Assembly (NCBI GenBank): GCA_945889195.1
Contig: CAMDBB010000001.1
Coordinates: forward strand, 186,001-250,000
Direction: 5' to 3'
Origin: Bifidobacterium breve
GTDB taxonomy: Bacteria > Actinomycetota > Actinomycetes > Nanopelagicales > Nanopelagicaceae
Length of the DNA: 64,000 bases
Each line of letters starts with the position of its first letter. Position 1 is the stretch's first letter. The translations under genes and the position numbers were made by a program. The notes under the pieces were generated by a model. It was not told where the DNA came from. It was given only the letters and a program-made list of their open reading frames with translations, and did not search any database. Shown in pieces: positions 38,317-47,710 of the stretch.

Positions 38317-39395
38317 TAGAACTCAACCTCTGCTGCTGCTTCATCGATCTCAGCGATAAGCGCTGGATCTACGGCAACTGGCACAAAGGATTCGCGAATC
38401 TTCTTCTCGATCTCGTTGGCGAGATCTGGATTATCGATAAGGAATGCGCGTGAATTCTCTTTACCTTGGCCGAGTTGATCAGCTTCGTAGGTGTACCAAG
38501 CGCCAGACTTCTTGACGATACCGAGCTCAACGCCCATATCGAGAAGTGAACCTTCGCGTGAGATACCGATGCCGTAGATGATGTCGAACTCTGCCTGCTT
38601 AAATGGTGGTGCCATCTTATTTTTAACAACCTTGACGCGGGTACGGTTACCGACTGATTCGGTACCGTCCTTCAGGGTTTCGATACGACGGATATCAAGG
38701 CGAACAGATGCGTAGAACTTAAGCGCCTTTCCACCTGTTGTGGTTTCAGGCGATCCGAAGAAGACGCCAATCTTTTCGCGGAGCTGGTTGATAAAGATTG
38801 CAGTTGTCTTTGATTGGTGAAGTGCGCCGGTGATCTTACGGAGCGCCTGAGACATGAGACGTGCTTGTAGACCCATATGGGAATCGCCCATCTCGCCTTC
38901 GATTTCTGCGCGAGGAACAAGAGCTGCAACTGAGTCGACGACTACGAGGTCGAGCGCGCCAGAGCGAATCAACATATCCATGATTTCAAGCGCTTGTTCG
39001 CCGGTATCTGGCTGTGAAACAAGAAGGGCATCGATATCAACGCCGAGCTTCTTTGCATATTCAGCATCGAATGCATGCTCTGCATCGATGAAGGCGCAGA
39101 TTCCGCCAGCCTTCTGTGCATTTGCAATTGCATGCAACGTAAGAGTTGTCTTACCTGAGGATTCAGGTCCGTAAATTTCAATGATGCGACCACGTGGAAG
39201 GCCGCCAATTCCGAGAGCGATATCGAGCGCGATGGAACCGGTAGGGATAACCTCGATTACCTGTGCTTGACGATCTGACATCTTCATTACTGAGCCCTTA
39301 CCAAACTGTCGTTCGATTTGAGCGAGCGCGGTATCTAACGCCTTCTGGCGATCAGATGCGTTTTTATCTTCAGGCTTTGCTTTTTCAGTAGCCAC
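38316..39395 (-). CDS. recA: Recombinase RecA
   Basis: 359 residues from the GTG at 39395 ([11 protein letters not shown]), which has GGAGAAG just upstream. An ATG four codons earlier lacks a ribosome binding site. Walker [33 protein letters not shown]; the L2 loop region [11 protein letters not shown]. No intein. Preceded by about 200 nt of untranslated leader, a LexA box and a RecA-NDp-type promoter. recX follows in overlap. Confidence 0.98.
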   Translation of the reverse strand: MATEKAKPEDKNASDRQKALDTALAQIERQFGKGSVMKMSDRQAQVIEVIPTGSIALDIALGIGGLPRGRIIEIYGPESSGKTTLTLHAIANAQKAGGICAFIDAEHAFDAEYAKKLGVDIDALLVSQPDTGEQALEIMDMLIRSGALDLVVVDSVAALVPRAEIEGEMGDSHMGLQARLMSQALRKITGALHQSKTTAIFINQLREKIGVFFGSPETTTGGKALKFYASVRLDIRRIETLKDGTESVGNRTRVKVVKNKMAPPFKQAEFDIIYGIGISREGSLLDMGVELGIVKKSGAWYTYEADQLGQGKENSRAFLIDNPDLANEIEKKIRESFVPVAVDPALIAEIDEAAAEVEF

Positions 39396-39592
39396 TATCT
39401 TCTCCATTTCATTTCGAACGTCTGCGTGCGCAGTCGTTGGTATTCGGCCCAGAAGGTACGGAATATCTCTACGACGGCCCTTGGCGTTATGGAGACGCTG
39501 TGGGCGACAGGTAGAGCACCGCTCTGGCTGTTCAATCAGTTTCCTGACTCATCCCCTGTGCTTGGTAGCGAGGCGATGCGGATAAGGGTATC

Positions 39593-39606
39593 CGAACATC
39601 TGTTCG
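39593..39606. promoter_or_regulatory. LexA (SOS) box upstream of recA
   Basis: CGAACATCTGTTCG within TCCGAACATCTGTTCGAA fits the Gram-positive/actinobacterial LexA consensus CGAAC-n4-GTTCG exactly in both arms. It overlaps the predicted start point of the adjacent RecA-NDp promoter. Regulation of recA is expected; the divergent yaaA start is 39 bp away and might be affected too. Confidence 0.82.
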
Positions 39607-39607
39607 A

Positions 39608-39630
39608 AAGGTAGCAGGAGCCACTGACAA
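39608..39630 (-). promoter_or_regulatory. RecA-NDp-type (PafBC-dependent) promoter of recA
   Basis: Minus strand reads TTGTCAGTG-n8-TACCTT, which matches the actinobacterial RecA-NDp motif TTGTCRGTG-n8-TANNNT in every defined position. In mycobacteria this motif is driven by the PafBC activator after DNA damage, independently of LexA. Predicted start near 39600, inside the LexA box, leaving a leader of about 200 nt before recA. pafBC is not in the window. Confidence 0.72.
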
Positions 39631-39644
39631 GTAGGGTGTGTCGC

Positions 39645-40199
39645 GTGCTGATCCTGCTCCCGCCCTCTGAGAAGAAGGCTGAGACGACCAAGCCCACCCC
39701 CGCAATCGCTGTGTATCAGGGCGTGCTCTATCAGGCGCTCGGCTGGCCCACGTTATCGGCGGCGGCCCGGACCCGCGGTGAGGCATCGGTCCGAATCATC
39801 TCGGCTAAATATGGCGCCATTGCGCCATCCGCTCGGATTGAAAGCTACAAGGCGAAGATTGATAACAAAGCGCTGGCTGCGCAGGTGGAAGAGCAACTGC
39901 GCTCACTAGCACGAGGGCTCATTGTTGATTGCAGATCATCTACCTACAAGACTGTCTGGCGCGCACCGGCTGATATCACCGTTGAAGTTCGTATCTCAAC
40001 AGTTGTCGATGGCGTGCGCACTGTTGTGACCCATATGTCGAAGAAGACCCGCGGTGAAATCACTCGCTGGTTATTGCAATCACGGGCTGCGGCGAAGAGC
40101 CCTGAAGATCTCTATGCCATCGTCTCTGAGAAATACCCGTGCGCGCTTACTCCTTCTGATGGAGGTGCGCCCTGGGTTTTAGAAGTTATCGCCGTTTAA
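39645..40199 (+). CDS. yaaA: YaaA/DUF328-family peroxide-stress protein
   Basis: 184 residues from the GTG at 39645 (LILLPPSEKKAE), with AGGG eight bases upstream; a GTG at 39636 is the alternative. Contains IISAKYGAI, the IVDCRSSTYKTVW block and THMSKKTRGEITRW, all matching the YaaA core. YaaA lowers intracellular free iron under H2O2 stress in E. coli. Shorter than the E. coli protein (258), as in other actinobacteria. Overlaps the convergent hydrolase gene by 14 bp. Confidence 0.85.
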   Translation: MLILLPPSEKKAETTKPTPAIAVYQGVLYQALGWPTLSAAARTRGEASVRIISAKYGAIAPSARIESYKAKIDNKALAAQVEEQLRSLARGLIVDCRSSTYKTVWRAPADITVEVRISTVVDGVRTVVTHMSKKTRGEITRWLLQSRAAAKSPEDLYAIVSEKYPCALTPSDGGAPWVLEVIAV

Positions 40200-40980
40200 G
40201 GTGGCTTGCAATAAAGTCAATAGTAAGTTGTGGGTAGTTCCACATAATCACATGTGCGCAATTATCTACTGTAATCCACTCTGAGTGTGCAGGTGCGGCA
40301 TCTTTCTCTTGGGCACGAGGATGCGGCAGGGTTAAGTCGTAATCGCCAAAGACAATCTTGACTGGAACATGTGGCGGGATATGGGAATCGAACTTCTTTC
40401 CACGTAACGCTTTCCACATCGGCATATAGCCAGTCGACTTTGCCATCGCTAATACTGAATCTTTACAGGATTCAAAAGAGAGTTCTCGCCATAGATGTGT
40501 AATTTTGCGATAGCCCATCGCCTTCAGCGGCGGTAAGTGATACGCAAGTCGGAGAAAATACTGTGCGCATTTTGCCAAGATGCGGGCAAATAAACTTGGC
40601 GGCAGAAGCTGCGTAGGTCCTTCAAACCAGAGCCCAGCAGGTGCAAGCGCAGTAACGCTCTTAACCCTCTCAGGATAGGCGGCTGCAACTTCGAGAGCAA
40701 TCCATCCACCGAGAGAATTTCCAGCGACATGAAATTCACGCACCTGATGTTCGGTCTCCATCATCTCTGCAATTGCGTGCGCCAGCGCGCGTGGATCAAG
40801 TGGTTCATCGCCAAGTGCCGCGCTTCCATGGCCTGGTAGATCAATGGGGTGGATGACAAAGTGCTCTTGCAACCCATCGTGGAGTGATTTCCAAATAGTT
40901 CCGGCAGAACCAAGCCCATGGATTAAGACAAGTGCTGGTTTATGTGGTGCATGCGCAATGACCTCTGTTGATACAGGCAT
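40186..40980 (-). CDS. Alpha/beta-fold hydrolase
   Basis: 264 residues. Oxyanion region LIHGLGSAGTIW, nucleophile elbow VAGNSLGGW (Ser near residue 97), a probable acid in VFGDYDLTLP and the histidine in DNCAHVIMW near the end. Substrate unknown; esterase, lipase or C-C hydrolase are all possible. Lies 2 bp downstream of the DUF3046 gene. Confidence 0.85.
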   Translation of the reverse strand: MPVSTEVIAHAPHKPALVLIHGLGSAGTIWKSLHDGLQEHFVIHPIDLPGHGSAALGDEPLDPRALAHAIAEMMETEHQVREFHVAGNSLGGWIALEVAAAYPERVKSVTALAPAGLWFEGPTQLLPPSLFARILAKCAQYFLRLAYHLPPLKAMGYRKITHLWRELSFESCKDSVLAMAKSTGYMPMWKALRGKKFDSHIPPHVPVKIVFGDYDLTLPHPRAQEKDAAPAHSEWITVDNCAHVIMWNYPQLTIDFIASHLKRR

Positions 40981-40982
40981 CT

Positions 40983-41183
40983 TTAATATCGGTACTTCTC
41001 TGTCTCAGCGGGACATTGTTTACAGACTGCGCGCCAGATTTCATCAGCTTCACGTCCTTCTTTGAGCGCTTCATTTACTGTCAGCGAACCGAGTTCGCTG
41101 ATGGCGATATCTTCTGAAAAAGATGGCGCCCATGCTTCTCCAAAAGATAGAGACAGGCGTTCGCGAAGATCAGAGATACGCAT
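40983..41183 (-). CDS. DUF3046-family small protein
   Basis: 66 residues: MRISDLRERLSLSFGEAW, DIAISELGSLTVNEAL, EIWRAVC. Matches the actinobacterial DUF3046 family, usually encoded close to recA/recX, as here. Function unknown. 11 bp downstream of the TetR-type gene. Confidence 0.85.
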   Translation of the reverse strand: MRISDLRERLSLSFGEAWAPSFSEDIAISELGSLTVNEALKEGREADEIWRAVCKQCPAETEKYRY

Positions 41184-41194
41184 CTAAAGAACTC

Positions 41195-41764
41195 TCAGAA
41201 GAGCGTGCGGTCAACCAGCAACTCTGCTTGATCGCGCGATTGCTTTGGGGTAATTGGTTGCATCACTTGACCCAATAACCAGCGCATGGCTAGCCCGGTT
41301 CCAGCCTCTGACTTTGTCGCTTCATAAATGCAGGTAGCAAGAACGAGGTAGAGCGGATTCTGTGCTTGCGACATGATTTCAATTAACAGACCTTGGTCGT
41401 GAGTACGCATCGCCTGCAAGGCAGTATCTGCTGAAATCTCGCGCGATAAGAGTTCGAGCGCATCTGCAGGAGTGCCAGCTCGTTGCGCTGCTTCTACAAG
41501 TCGCTCAATTTCAGCTGTAATGAGCGCCATCAGCACTGCGTTCTTATCGCGGTAATGATTATATAAAGTCGCTCGTGAAACTTCTGAGGCATCAGCGATT
41601 TCAATCATCGAAATATTTGATGCACCATGTAGGGCTATGAGGTTCTTAGTTGCCGAAAGAATTGCGCTCTCGGTACGGCGATGAATTCCGCCTTGCAGTG
41701 AATACTTAGGCTGCGTCGACAACGGAGAGCTTTGCGCTTTCACGAGATTTGATTTCGTGGGCAA
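41195..41764 (-). CDS. TetR/AcrR-family transcriptional regulator
   Basis: 189 residues. N-terminal helix-turn-helix about residues 28-75 ([26 protein letters not shown]), then a ligand-binding helical domain. The start is uncertain: the ATG at 41764 overlaps clgR by 59 bp, while in-frame GTG (41743) and TTG (41722) starts shorten the overlap without losing the DNA-binding domain. Target genes cannot be read from context. Confidence 0.88.
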   Translation of the reverse strand: MPTKSNLVKAQSSPLSTQPKYSLQGGIHRRTESAILSATKNLIALHGASNISMIEIADASEVSRATLYNHYRDKNAVLMALITAEIERLVEAAQRAGTPADALELLSREISADTALQAMRTHDQGLLIEIMSQAQNPLYLVLATCIYEATKSEAGTGLAMRWLLGQVMQPITPKQSRDQAELLVDRTLF

Positions 41765-41972
41765 CGCCAGTCATCACTGATGAGAGTGTGAGACCAAGTG
41801 CTTCGCAAATTGCATTGAGAAGTTCAGAGGATGCCTCTTTTTGACCACGTTCAACTTCTGAGAGGTAACCGAGAGATACACGCGCTTCACGCGCGACATC
41901 GCGAAGTGTGCGAGATTGTGAGGTGCGCGCATCGCGAAGTGTGTGGCCAACGGCCTCACGTAATAGCGTCAT
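41706..41972 (-). CDS. clgR: ClgR-like XRE-family regulator
   Basis: 88 residues. Xre helix-turn-helix with [20 protein letters not shown] and [20 protein letters not shown], the ClgR signature; ClgR activates clp protease and stress genes in actinobacteria. The order pgsA-cinA-clgR is the usual one. The start overlaps the cinA stop by 4 bp. The C-terminus of the known ClgR is a Clp degradation signal; here it ends VVDAA, a hydrophobic Ala-Ala end that would fit this. Confidence 0.88.
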   Translation of the reverse strand: MTLLREAVGHTLRDARTSQSRTLRDVAREARVSLGYLSEVERGQKEASSELLNAICEALGLTLSSVMTGVAHEIKSRESAKLSVVDAA

Positions 41973-42463
41973 TGCGAACTCCCTTTTTCTCTAGCGCTAA
42001 GAATACGGGCAAAGTTGCCTATTGCGCTGGATATAGCCCCCGTACGCACGCCTTCCCGCCCACTATCCAGTTGTAGGTGCAGAGTCTGTGAAATTGGCCC
42101 CTTAATGGCAATCCAGACAGTGCCTTCGCGGATTCCCATGTAATCACCGGGGCCGGCAATACCGGTTGTGGCGATAGCCCATGTTGATCCAAATTTTGCA
42201 AGAGCGCCCGCTGCCATTTCATTTGCAACTTCTTCGCTGACAACGCTGTACTGATCGATTGTCTTCTGCGAAACGCCTAAGAAGTTAACTTTGACATCAG
42301 AGGTATATGAAATCACTCCCCCGAGAAAGATTGAAGAGGCACCTGGAATTGTGGTCAGGGCATGTCCTACGCCACCAGCTGTCAGCGATTCAGCGACCGC
42401 AACAGTTTCACCGCGCTCTTTTAGGTGCTCAACGATTAAGCGAGCATGTGCGGTGGTAGGCAT
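41969..42463 (-). CDS. cinA: CinA C-terminal domain protein (nicotinamide-nucleotide amidase PncC)
   Basis: 164 residues, only the CinA C-terminal domain: [30 protein letters not shown] and [19 protein letters not shown]. Deamidates NMN to NaMN in NAD salvage. The N-terminal MoaB-like/COG1058 domain is absent, as in many actinobacteria. Between pgsA (42-bp gap) and clgR. Confidence 0.93.
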   Translation of the reverse strand: MPTTAHARLIVEHLKERGETVAVAESLTAGGVGHALTTIPGASSIFLGGVISYTSDVKVNFLGVSQKTIDQYSVVSEEVANEMAAGALAKFGSTWAIATTGIAGPGDYMGIREGTVWIAIKGPISQTLHLQLDSGREGVRTGAISSAIGNFARILSAREKGSSQ

Positions 42464-42505
42464 GCACCAAAGTTACTCGTGTATTGCAATCCACGCCATA
42501 GCCAG

Positions 42506-43048
42506 CTAGCGGCTACGCATCCACACACGCACATAGTCATATGCAGTGGTGACAGTGAGAATGATTGCTATCGAGATAAAGCCGACGCGGAACCATTCCA
42601 ACCAGGACGGGAAGGGAAGGATGAAGAATCCAACGCCAAAGTTCTGCATCAAAGTCTTTATCTTTCCGCCTTTACTTGCCGGAATCACTCCACCCTTAAT
42701 GACTAAGAGCCTAAAGATGGTGATTCCAATTTCGCGAGTCAAGATAAGAATTGTGATCCACCAAGGAAAACGATCGAGGAGTGAAAGTGAAATCATGGCA
42801 GCGCCGATGAGCGCCTTATCGGCTACTGGATCGAGAAATGCTCCCAGCGGAGTTATTCGATTAGAGCTGCGTGCCCATTTGCCATCGACGATATCTGTCA
42901 TACCAAGGATAAAGAAGATGCACCAAGCAGCGATCTGATAGTCGGGGTTTTCTCCGCCATCGAGGAAGAGGGCATAGACGCCAAAGGGAATGAGCGCGAT
43001 GCGCGTTACCGTCAGTGTGTTGGGAGTAATAAATGATGGAAGCTTCAT
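42506..43048 (-). CDS. pgsA: CDP-diacylglycerol--glycerol-3-phosphate 3-phosphatidyltransferase
   Basis: 180 residues with four or more membrane helices. The CDP-alcohol phosphotransferase motif runs from DIVDGKWAR to GAFLDPVADK with all aspartates present. Makes phosphatidylglycerol phosphate. 5 bp downstream of rimO. The actinobacterial PgsA2/PgsA3 question (PG versus PI synthesis) favours PG synthesis because of the rimO-pgsA-cinA context. Confidence 0.94.
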   Translation of the reverse strand: MKLPSFITPNTLTVTRIALIPFGVYALFLDGGENPDYQIAAWCIFFILGMTDIVDGKWARSSNRITPLGAFLDPVADKALIGAAMISLSLLDRFPWWITILILTREIGITIFRLLVIKGGVIPASKGGKIKTLMQNFGVGFFILPFPSWLEWFRVGFISIAIILTVTTAYDYVRVWMRSR

Positions 43049-43053
43049 GGAAT

Positions 43054-44439
43054 CTACCTAGCGACCTCGGCAACGAGATCGGCGCCCATCGAATCTACGA
43101 TTACCGCATCGATATATTCACCTACTCCAAAATTAGTGCCGATAAATGTAGTTGTTCCATCCACTTCGGGTCCTTGGTGCGCAGCCCGTCCTTCTTGTAG
43201 CTCTTCATCTTCAATCAGAACTCGTACCTGCTCGCCGATTCGCCCTGCAGCCCGAATAGAAACCATCTCATCGGCAAGAGAGGAAAGTGATTCAACGCGT
43301 TCACGAATTACCTCATCGGCAACTTTGTCGGCTAGGTCAAGAGCCTCGGTATTATCTTCATCTGAATAGCCAAAGATTCCCACTGCATCGAGCTTTGCCT
43401 CTGTAATGAAGTTTGCTAGCTCATCAAAATCACCTTGGGTCTCGCCAGGGAATCCCACAATGAAGTTAGAGCGAATTCCCGCCTCAGGAGAGAGCGCTCT
43501 GATCTGAGTAATCAGATGTAAGAACTTCTCAGAATCTCCAAAGCGGCGCATACGGCGAAGCACTGATGGGCTGGAATGTTGGAAAGATAAATCAAAGTAA
43601 GGCGCCACTTTCTCGGTTTCAACCATCGCTTGTAGCAAAGTAGGGCGCATCTCAGCTGGCTGTAGATAGGAAAGGCGCACGCGTTCAATTCCAGGAATCT
43701 CTGTAAATTCATGGAGGATCTTCTCCATCAGTTTGAGATCTCCGAGATCTTTGCCGTACGAAGTTGTATTTTCGCTCACGAGAAAGAGTTCGCTGACACC
43801 GTTCTGGCCAAGCCAGAGCGCTTCTTGCAGAATTTCGGTAGGGCGACGAGATACAAAAGAACCGCGGAAGTATGGAATCGCACAGAAAGAACAGCGACGG
43901 TCACACCCAGAAGCAATTTTAAGTGGCGCCCAAGGAGCGCTTCCGAGGCGCTTACGAAAGAGCGAACCACCGGCGCCAACTGCAGATTGAAAAGATTCAT
44001 CGCGCGCTTGTGCGCGATCTACTGGTGCGATCGGAAGTAGGGCGCGACGATCTCGTGGCGTGTGCGGAGTGTGCGCGTTGCCGCTGACTATAGATTGCAA
44101 GCGCGCGGAGATATCTTGATAATCATCGAAACCTAAGATTGCATCGGCTTCAGGAAGGGCCGCGGCCAACTCTTTTCCGTAGCGTTCGGCCATACAGCCA
44201 ACGGCAACTACCGCCCGCGTGGTTCCGTGGCCTTTGAGTGAATTAGCCTCAAGTAGGGCATCAACAGAATCTTTCTTGGCCGATTCAATAAAGCCACAGG
44301 TATTTATAACGGCAACTTCAGCTGATTCCACATCTTCAACAAGAGTCCAACCATCGGCAGCTAAGCGGCCCGCGAGTTCTTCAGAGTCGACTTCATTACG
44401 TGCACAGCCCATTGTGACAATTGCTACTGTGCGAGACAT
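43054..44439 (-). CDS. rimO: Ribosomal protein S12 methylthiotransferase RimO
   Basis: 461 residues. Radical-SAM enzyme that modifies an aspartate of S12. Opens [16 protein letters not shown] (the RimO form, unlike MiaB), has the CxxxCxxC triad in [13 protein letters not shown], and a C-terminal TRAM domain. Two methylthiotransferases occur in the window, one for tRNA and one for S12. Upstream of pgsA. Confidence 0.96.
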   Translation of the reverse strand: MSRTVAIVTMGCARNEVDSEELAGRLAADGWTLVEDVESAEVAVINTCGFIESAKKDSVDALLEANSLKGHGTTRAVVAVGCMAERYGKELAAALPEADAILGFDDYQDISARLQSIVSGNAHTPHTPRDRRALLPIAPVDRAQARDESFQSAVGAGGSLFRKRLGSAPWAPLKIASGCDRRCSFCAIPYFRGSFVSRRPTEILQEALWLGQNGVSELFLVSENTTSYGKDLGDLKLMEKILHEFTEIPGIERVRLSYLQPAEMRPTLLQAMVETEKVAPYFDLSFQHSSPSVLRRMRRFGDSEKFLHLITQIRALSPEAGIRSNFIVGFPGETQGDFDELANFITEAKLDAVGIFGYSDEDNTEALDLADKVADEVIRERVESLSSLADEMVSIRAAGRIGEQVRVLIEDEELQEGRAAHQGPEVDGTTTFIGTNFGVGEYIDAVIVDSMGADLVAEVAR

Positions 44440-44481
44440 AGGGGCGATGTTACAGGGTTACCCCGTTTACTTCTTCTTACT

Positions 44482-45213
44482 TCAACGGAAAGTTCGACGA
44501 ACCTCTTCATTTTGACCACCTAATGGAGGCAAAAGTTCTCCATCGACTGTCACATCAAGGCCTGCTGGGTTACTTAAGTAAACGCTAATCGCTCTAGTTC
44601 CTTGAAAATTCTTAGTATCGCCCTGAAATAGGGATCCCTTAATCACTCTCTTGCCATCGACAATAACATCGATATATGAGTTGCCTCGAACTGCGTTCAG
44701 AGTCACCTTTACATTTCCATCAGAAACTTCAGTTGAAGTAGTTGGCTCTTGCGAAGGCGTCGGTGTTGCTTCAACAGATGGTTCTGCAGTCGGAGATGCA
44801 GATGCAACCACAGTTGGTTGGCTATCAGAACTTTGGTTTGACGTGACAATTTGGATAAGACCAAAGGTGAAGAGAACCGCTAAAGAAATTGAAGCCGGCA
44901 CCTTCCAAGAAATTACCTTCTTCTCATGGGGCACTTGCATGACATTGTTTTCGACTAGCAAATCACCAATCGCACGGTTTTCGAGTGAATGCTCTTCGTT
45001 ATACATCCTGATAAATTCAAGTGGGTCTGCGCCGATTTTATTTGCAATATTGCGAAGATGTCCCCGCGCGTATGTATCTCCACCACAGTGAACAAAATTA
45101 TTGTTTTCTATCTCGGTAAGTAGGCCGATGCGAACACTGGTTGATTCAGATAGCTCTTCTATGGAAAGGCGCGCAGCGATGCGAGCATCGCGAATTACCT
45201 GACCTAGAGTCAT
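44482..45213 (-). CDS. RodZ-like membrane protein with N-terminal HTH
   Basis: 243 residues. Cytoplasmic Xre-type HTH (LGQVIRDARIAARLSIEEL), a single membrane helix near residues 104-122, a Ser/Thr/Pro-rich linker with TPTPSQEP, and a C-terminal DUF4115-like beta domain. This is the RodZ architecture, linking MreB and the cell-wall machinery in rods; a cell-shape or division role is inferred. Located between ftsK and rimO. An inverted repeat precedes it. Confidence 0.85.
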   Translation of the reverse strand: MTLGQVIRDARIAARLSIEELSESTSVRIGLLTEIENNNFVHCGGDTYARGHLRNIANKIGADPLEFIRMYNEEHSLENRAIGDLLVENNVMQVPHEKKVISWKVPASISLAVLFTFGLIQIVTSNQSSDSQPTVVASASPTAEPSVEATPTPSQEPTTSTEVSDGNVKVTLNAVRGNSYIDVIVDGKRVIKGSLFQGDTKNFQGTRAISVYLSNPAGLDVTVDGELLPPLGGQNEEVRRTFR

Positions 45214-45292
45214 TTCTGGCGCCGCCTTTAATGGGAAAGAGTGGAAGGCAATTCTAACTTTAGCCCTTTACCTTGTTCTAGTGAAGTGTCCC

Positions 45293-45319
45293 CTATTCAG
45301 GTAAATCACCCCTGAATAG
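45293..45319. repeat. 9-bp inverted repeat between ftsK and the RodZ-like gene
   Basis: CTATTCAGG and CCTGAATAG are perfect arms around a 9-nt spacer, about 80 bp before the RodZ-like start and 23 bp after the ftsK stop. There is no T-run on the minus strand, so either an operator or a U-less hairpin terminator. The 128-bp spacer holds nothing else recognisable. Confidence 0.4.
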
Positions 45320-45341
45320 CACCCAACATCAAGACGAAGAG

Positions 45342-47660
45342 TTAGTAATCGCGGAGGGTGGCAAGAACTGAATCAAGTTCGTCAGGCTTAACCAAGACGG
45401 TGCGCGCCTTGGAACCTTCAGAAGGACCCACGATGCCTCTAGATTCCATCAGATCCATTAAGCGACCAGCTTTGGCAAAGCCAACCCGTAGTTTGCGCTG
45501 CAGCATAGAAGTTGAACCAAATTGTGTTCCCACTACAAGTTCTACAGCTTGAATCAAAATATCTAAATCATCACCAATCTCTTTATCAATATTCTTATTT
45601 GATTGAGCAACCTGTGTTACATCTTCGCGATAGCGGGGGGACAGTTGCTTCTTGACGTGGTTTGTTACAGCTTCGATTTCACGCTCTGAAACATAGGCGC
45701 CTTGGATACGAATAGCGCGGCTTGCTCCCATAGGAATAAAGAGCCCATCTCCCTGGCCAATCAGCTTCTCAGCTCCCGGACTATCGAGAATAACTCGACT
45801 ATCAGCAAGGGATGAAGTAGCAAAAGATAAGCGCGATGGCACATTCGCCTTGATAAGTCCTGTAACAACATCTACAGATGGGCGCTGTGTTGCTAGAACT
45901 AAGTGGATACCTGCAGAGCGCGCTAATTGTGTAATTCGCACAACTGATTCTTCTACTTCGCGAGCTGCAATCATCATCAGGTCGGCTAGCTCATCGATAA
46001 TGACAAGCAGATATGGGTAAGGCTCAACGATGCGATCTGAACCAGGAGGTGCAACAACCTTTCCTGCACGAACCGCCTTATTGAAATCATCGATATGTCT
46101 AAAGCCAAAGGTGGCCAGATCTTCGTAACGTAGATCCATTTCACGGACCACCCATGTCAGCGCATCGGCAGCCTTCTTTGGATTTGTAATGATCGGTGTA
46201 ATCAGATGCGGGATTCCTTCATAGGCGGTGAGTTCTACGCGCTTAGGGTCAATCAAAACCAAGCGAACATCATCAGGGGTTGCTCGCATCAAAATCGATG
46301 TGATCATCGCATTAATCATTGAAGATTTTCCAGCACCCGTTGCCCCTGCAACTAAAAGGTGCGGCATCTTCGCCAAGTTGGCGCATACGTAATTTCCTTC
46401 AACATCCTTGCCGAGGGCAACCAGCATTGGATGGTGATCTTGGCCGGCAACGCTTGAACGCATGACATCGCCTAAGGCAACAATCTCGCGATCTGCGTTG
46501 GGAATCTCAATTCCAACCGCTGATTTACCTGGGATCGGCGAGAGAATTCGAACTTCGCTACTGGCAACTGCGTAAGAAATATTCTTGGAAAGAGCTGTAA
46601 TGCGCTCAACCTTTACCGCATTGCCTAGTTCAACTTCATAGCGAGTAACGGTTGGGCCACGCATAAAGCCGGTGACTTGGGCATCGATTTCAAATTGTTT
46701 AAAGACCTCAGTCAGCGCTGCAACAACTGATTCGTTGACCTTCGACTTTGCCTTTGCCGCCGGACCTACCTTGAGTAAATCCTGTGATGGAAGTTCGTAT
46801 TTAATATCGCTGGTAAGAAGTAACTGCTCAGGGCGCCTTTCAGACTTTGGTGCTTCCTTAAGTTGGGTTTCCAATGGGGTGCGTGGAATTTCGACTGTGA
46901 ATTCTTGGTCAAACTCTTCTTCATCAATCTCTTCCTCTTGATTCCAGGCAACTACTGGCGATTCAAATGGTGGAGTATCTGAGATTTCGAACTCTTTCTC
47001 TTCACGCACAGGGCGCTTAGACCAGAGCCAGATTGAAAGGACTTTTATTCGAATGCCAACTTTTGAAAGAGGCGTTGCTGTAATAATCAAGATGCCAAAG
47101 AAGAAGAGAACAATGAGGAGCGGATAAGCAAGTAATGAGGTCATCAGCGCTACGAGTGGCTTTGCTACCCAATATCCAATCTGGCCTCCCCCATCGCGAA
47201 TCGCGGTTGCACCCATTGGATTGGTAGCTCCAAGAGATCCATTAAGTAAATGAGCAAGCCCAGTAGAACTCAAGATAAGAAGAAGTGTGCCGATAGTGAT
47301 GCGACCGGTTGCATGGCTATCTTCTGGTTTACGAAAAAGTCGAACTGCAAAGTAGAGAAGTACTACAGGGGATGAGAATCCAATTACTCCGAATGAGCCT
47401 ACAAAGAATGAGTAGAGATTTCTGCTGACTAAGTTATCGGCATGAAACCAAGTTCCGGCAAAGGCTGCGAGAGAGATAAGCAAGACAAGGAGTGCGGCTC
47501 CATCGCGATGGTGAGCCGGATCTAAGTCGCGAGCACCGCGAGCAATAAATCTGATTGATGAGCCGAGAGCTTTGGCGAGAATTCGCCAGATACCACCGAG
47601 GACCTGCGAAACTACCGAGAAGGGAGACCTTCCGGATGTGCGTTTCTTCTTCTTAGCCAC
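45342..47660 (-). CDS. ftsK: DNA translocase FtsK
   Basis: About 772 residues from the GTG at 47660 ([13 protein letters not shown]). Four hydrophobic segments in the first 200 residues, an acidic linker, the motor domain with [14 protein letters not shown] (about 438-451) and Walker [12 protein letters not shown], and the C-terminal gamma winged helix ([24 protein letters not shown]) that reads KOPS. Pumps chromosome ends at the septum. The frame is open to 47771, but that would overlap rnj by 61 bp; neither start has a strong ribosome binding site. Confidence 0.95.
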   Translation of the reverse strand: MAKKKKRTSGRSPFSVVSQVLGGIWRILAKALGSSIRFIARGARDLDPAHHRDGAALLVLLISLAAFAGTWFHADNLVSRNLYSFFVGSFGVIGFSSPVVLLYFAVRLFRKPEDSHATGRITIGTLLLILSSTGLAHLLNGSLGATNPMGATAIRDGGGQIGYWVAKPLVALMTSLLAYPLLIVLFFFGILIITATPLSKVGIRIKVLSIWLWSKRPVREEKEFEISDTPPFESPVVAWNQEEEIDEEEFDQEFTVEIPRTPLETQLKEAPKSERRPEQLLLTSDIKYELPSQDLLKVGPAAKAKSKVNESVVAALTEVFKQFEIDAQVTGFMRGPTVTRYEVELGNAVKVERITALSKNISYAVASSEVRILSPIPGKSAVGIEIPNADREIVALGDVMRSSVAGQDHHPMLVALGKDVEGNYVCANLAKMPHLLVAGATGAGKSSMINAMITSILMRATPDDVRLVLIDPKRVELTAYEGIPHLITPIITNPKKAADALTWVVREMDLRYEDLATFGFRHIDDFNKAVRAGKVVAPPGSDRIVEPYPYLLVIIDELADLMMIAAREVEESVVRITQLARSAGIHLVLATQRPSVDVVTGLIKANVPSRLSFATSSLADSRVILDSPGAEKLIGQGDGLFIPMGASRAIRIQGAYVSEREIEAVTNHVKKQLSPRYREDVTQVAQSNKNIDKEIGDDLDILIQAVELVVGTQFGSTSMLQRKLRVGFAKAGRLMDLMESRGIVGPSEGSKARTVLVKPDELDSVLATLRDY

Positions 47661-47710
47661 ACCTTCAATCTTAGGTGGAGGGTAAATCTCGTTGATGCAG
47701 GCGCGCCGAC

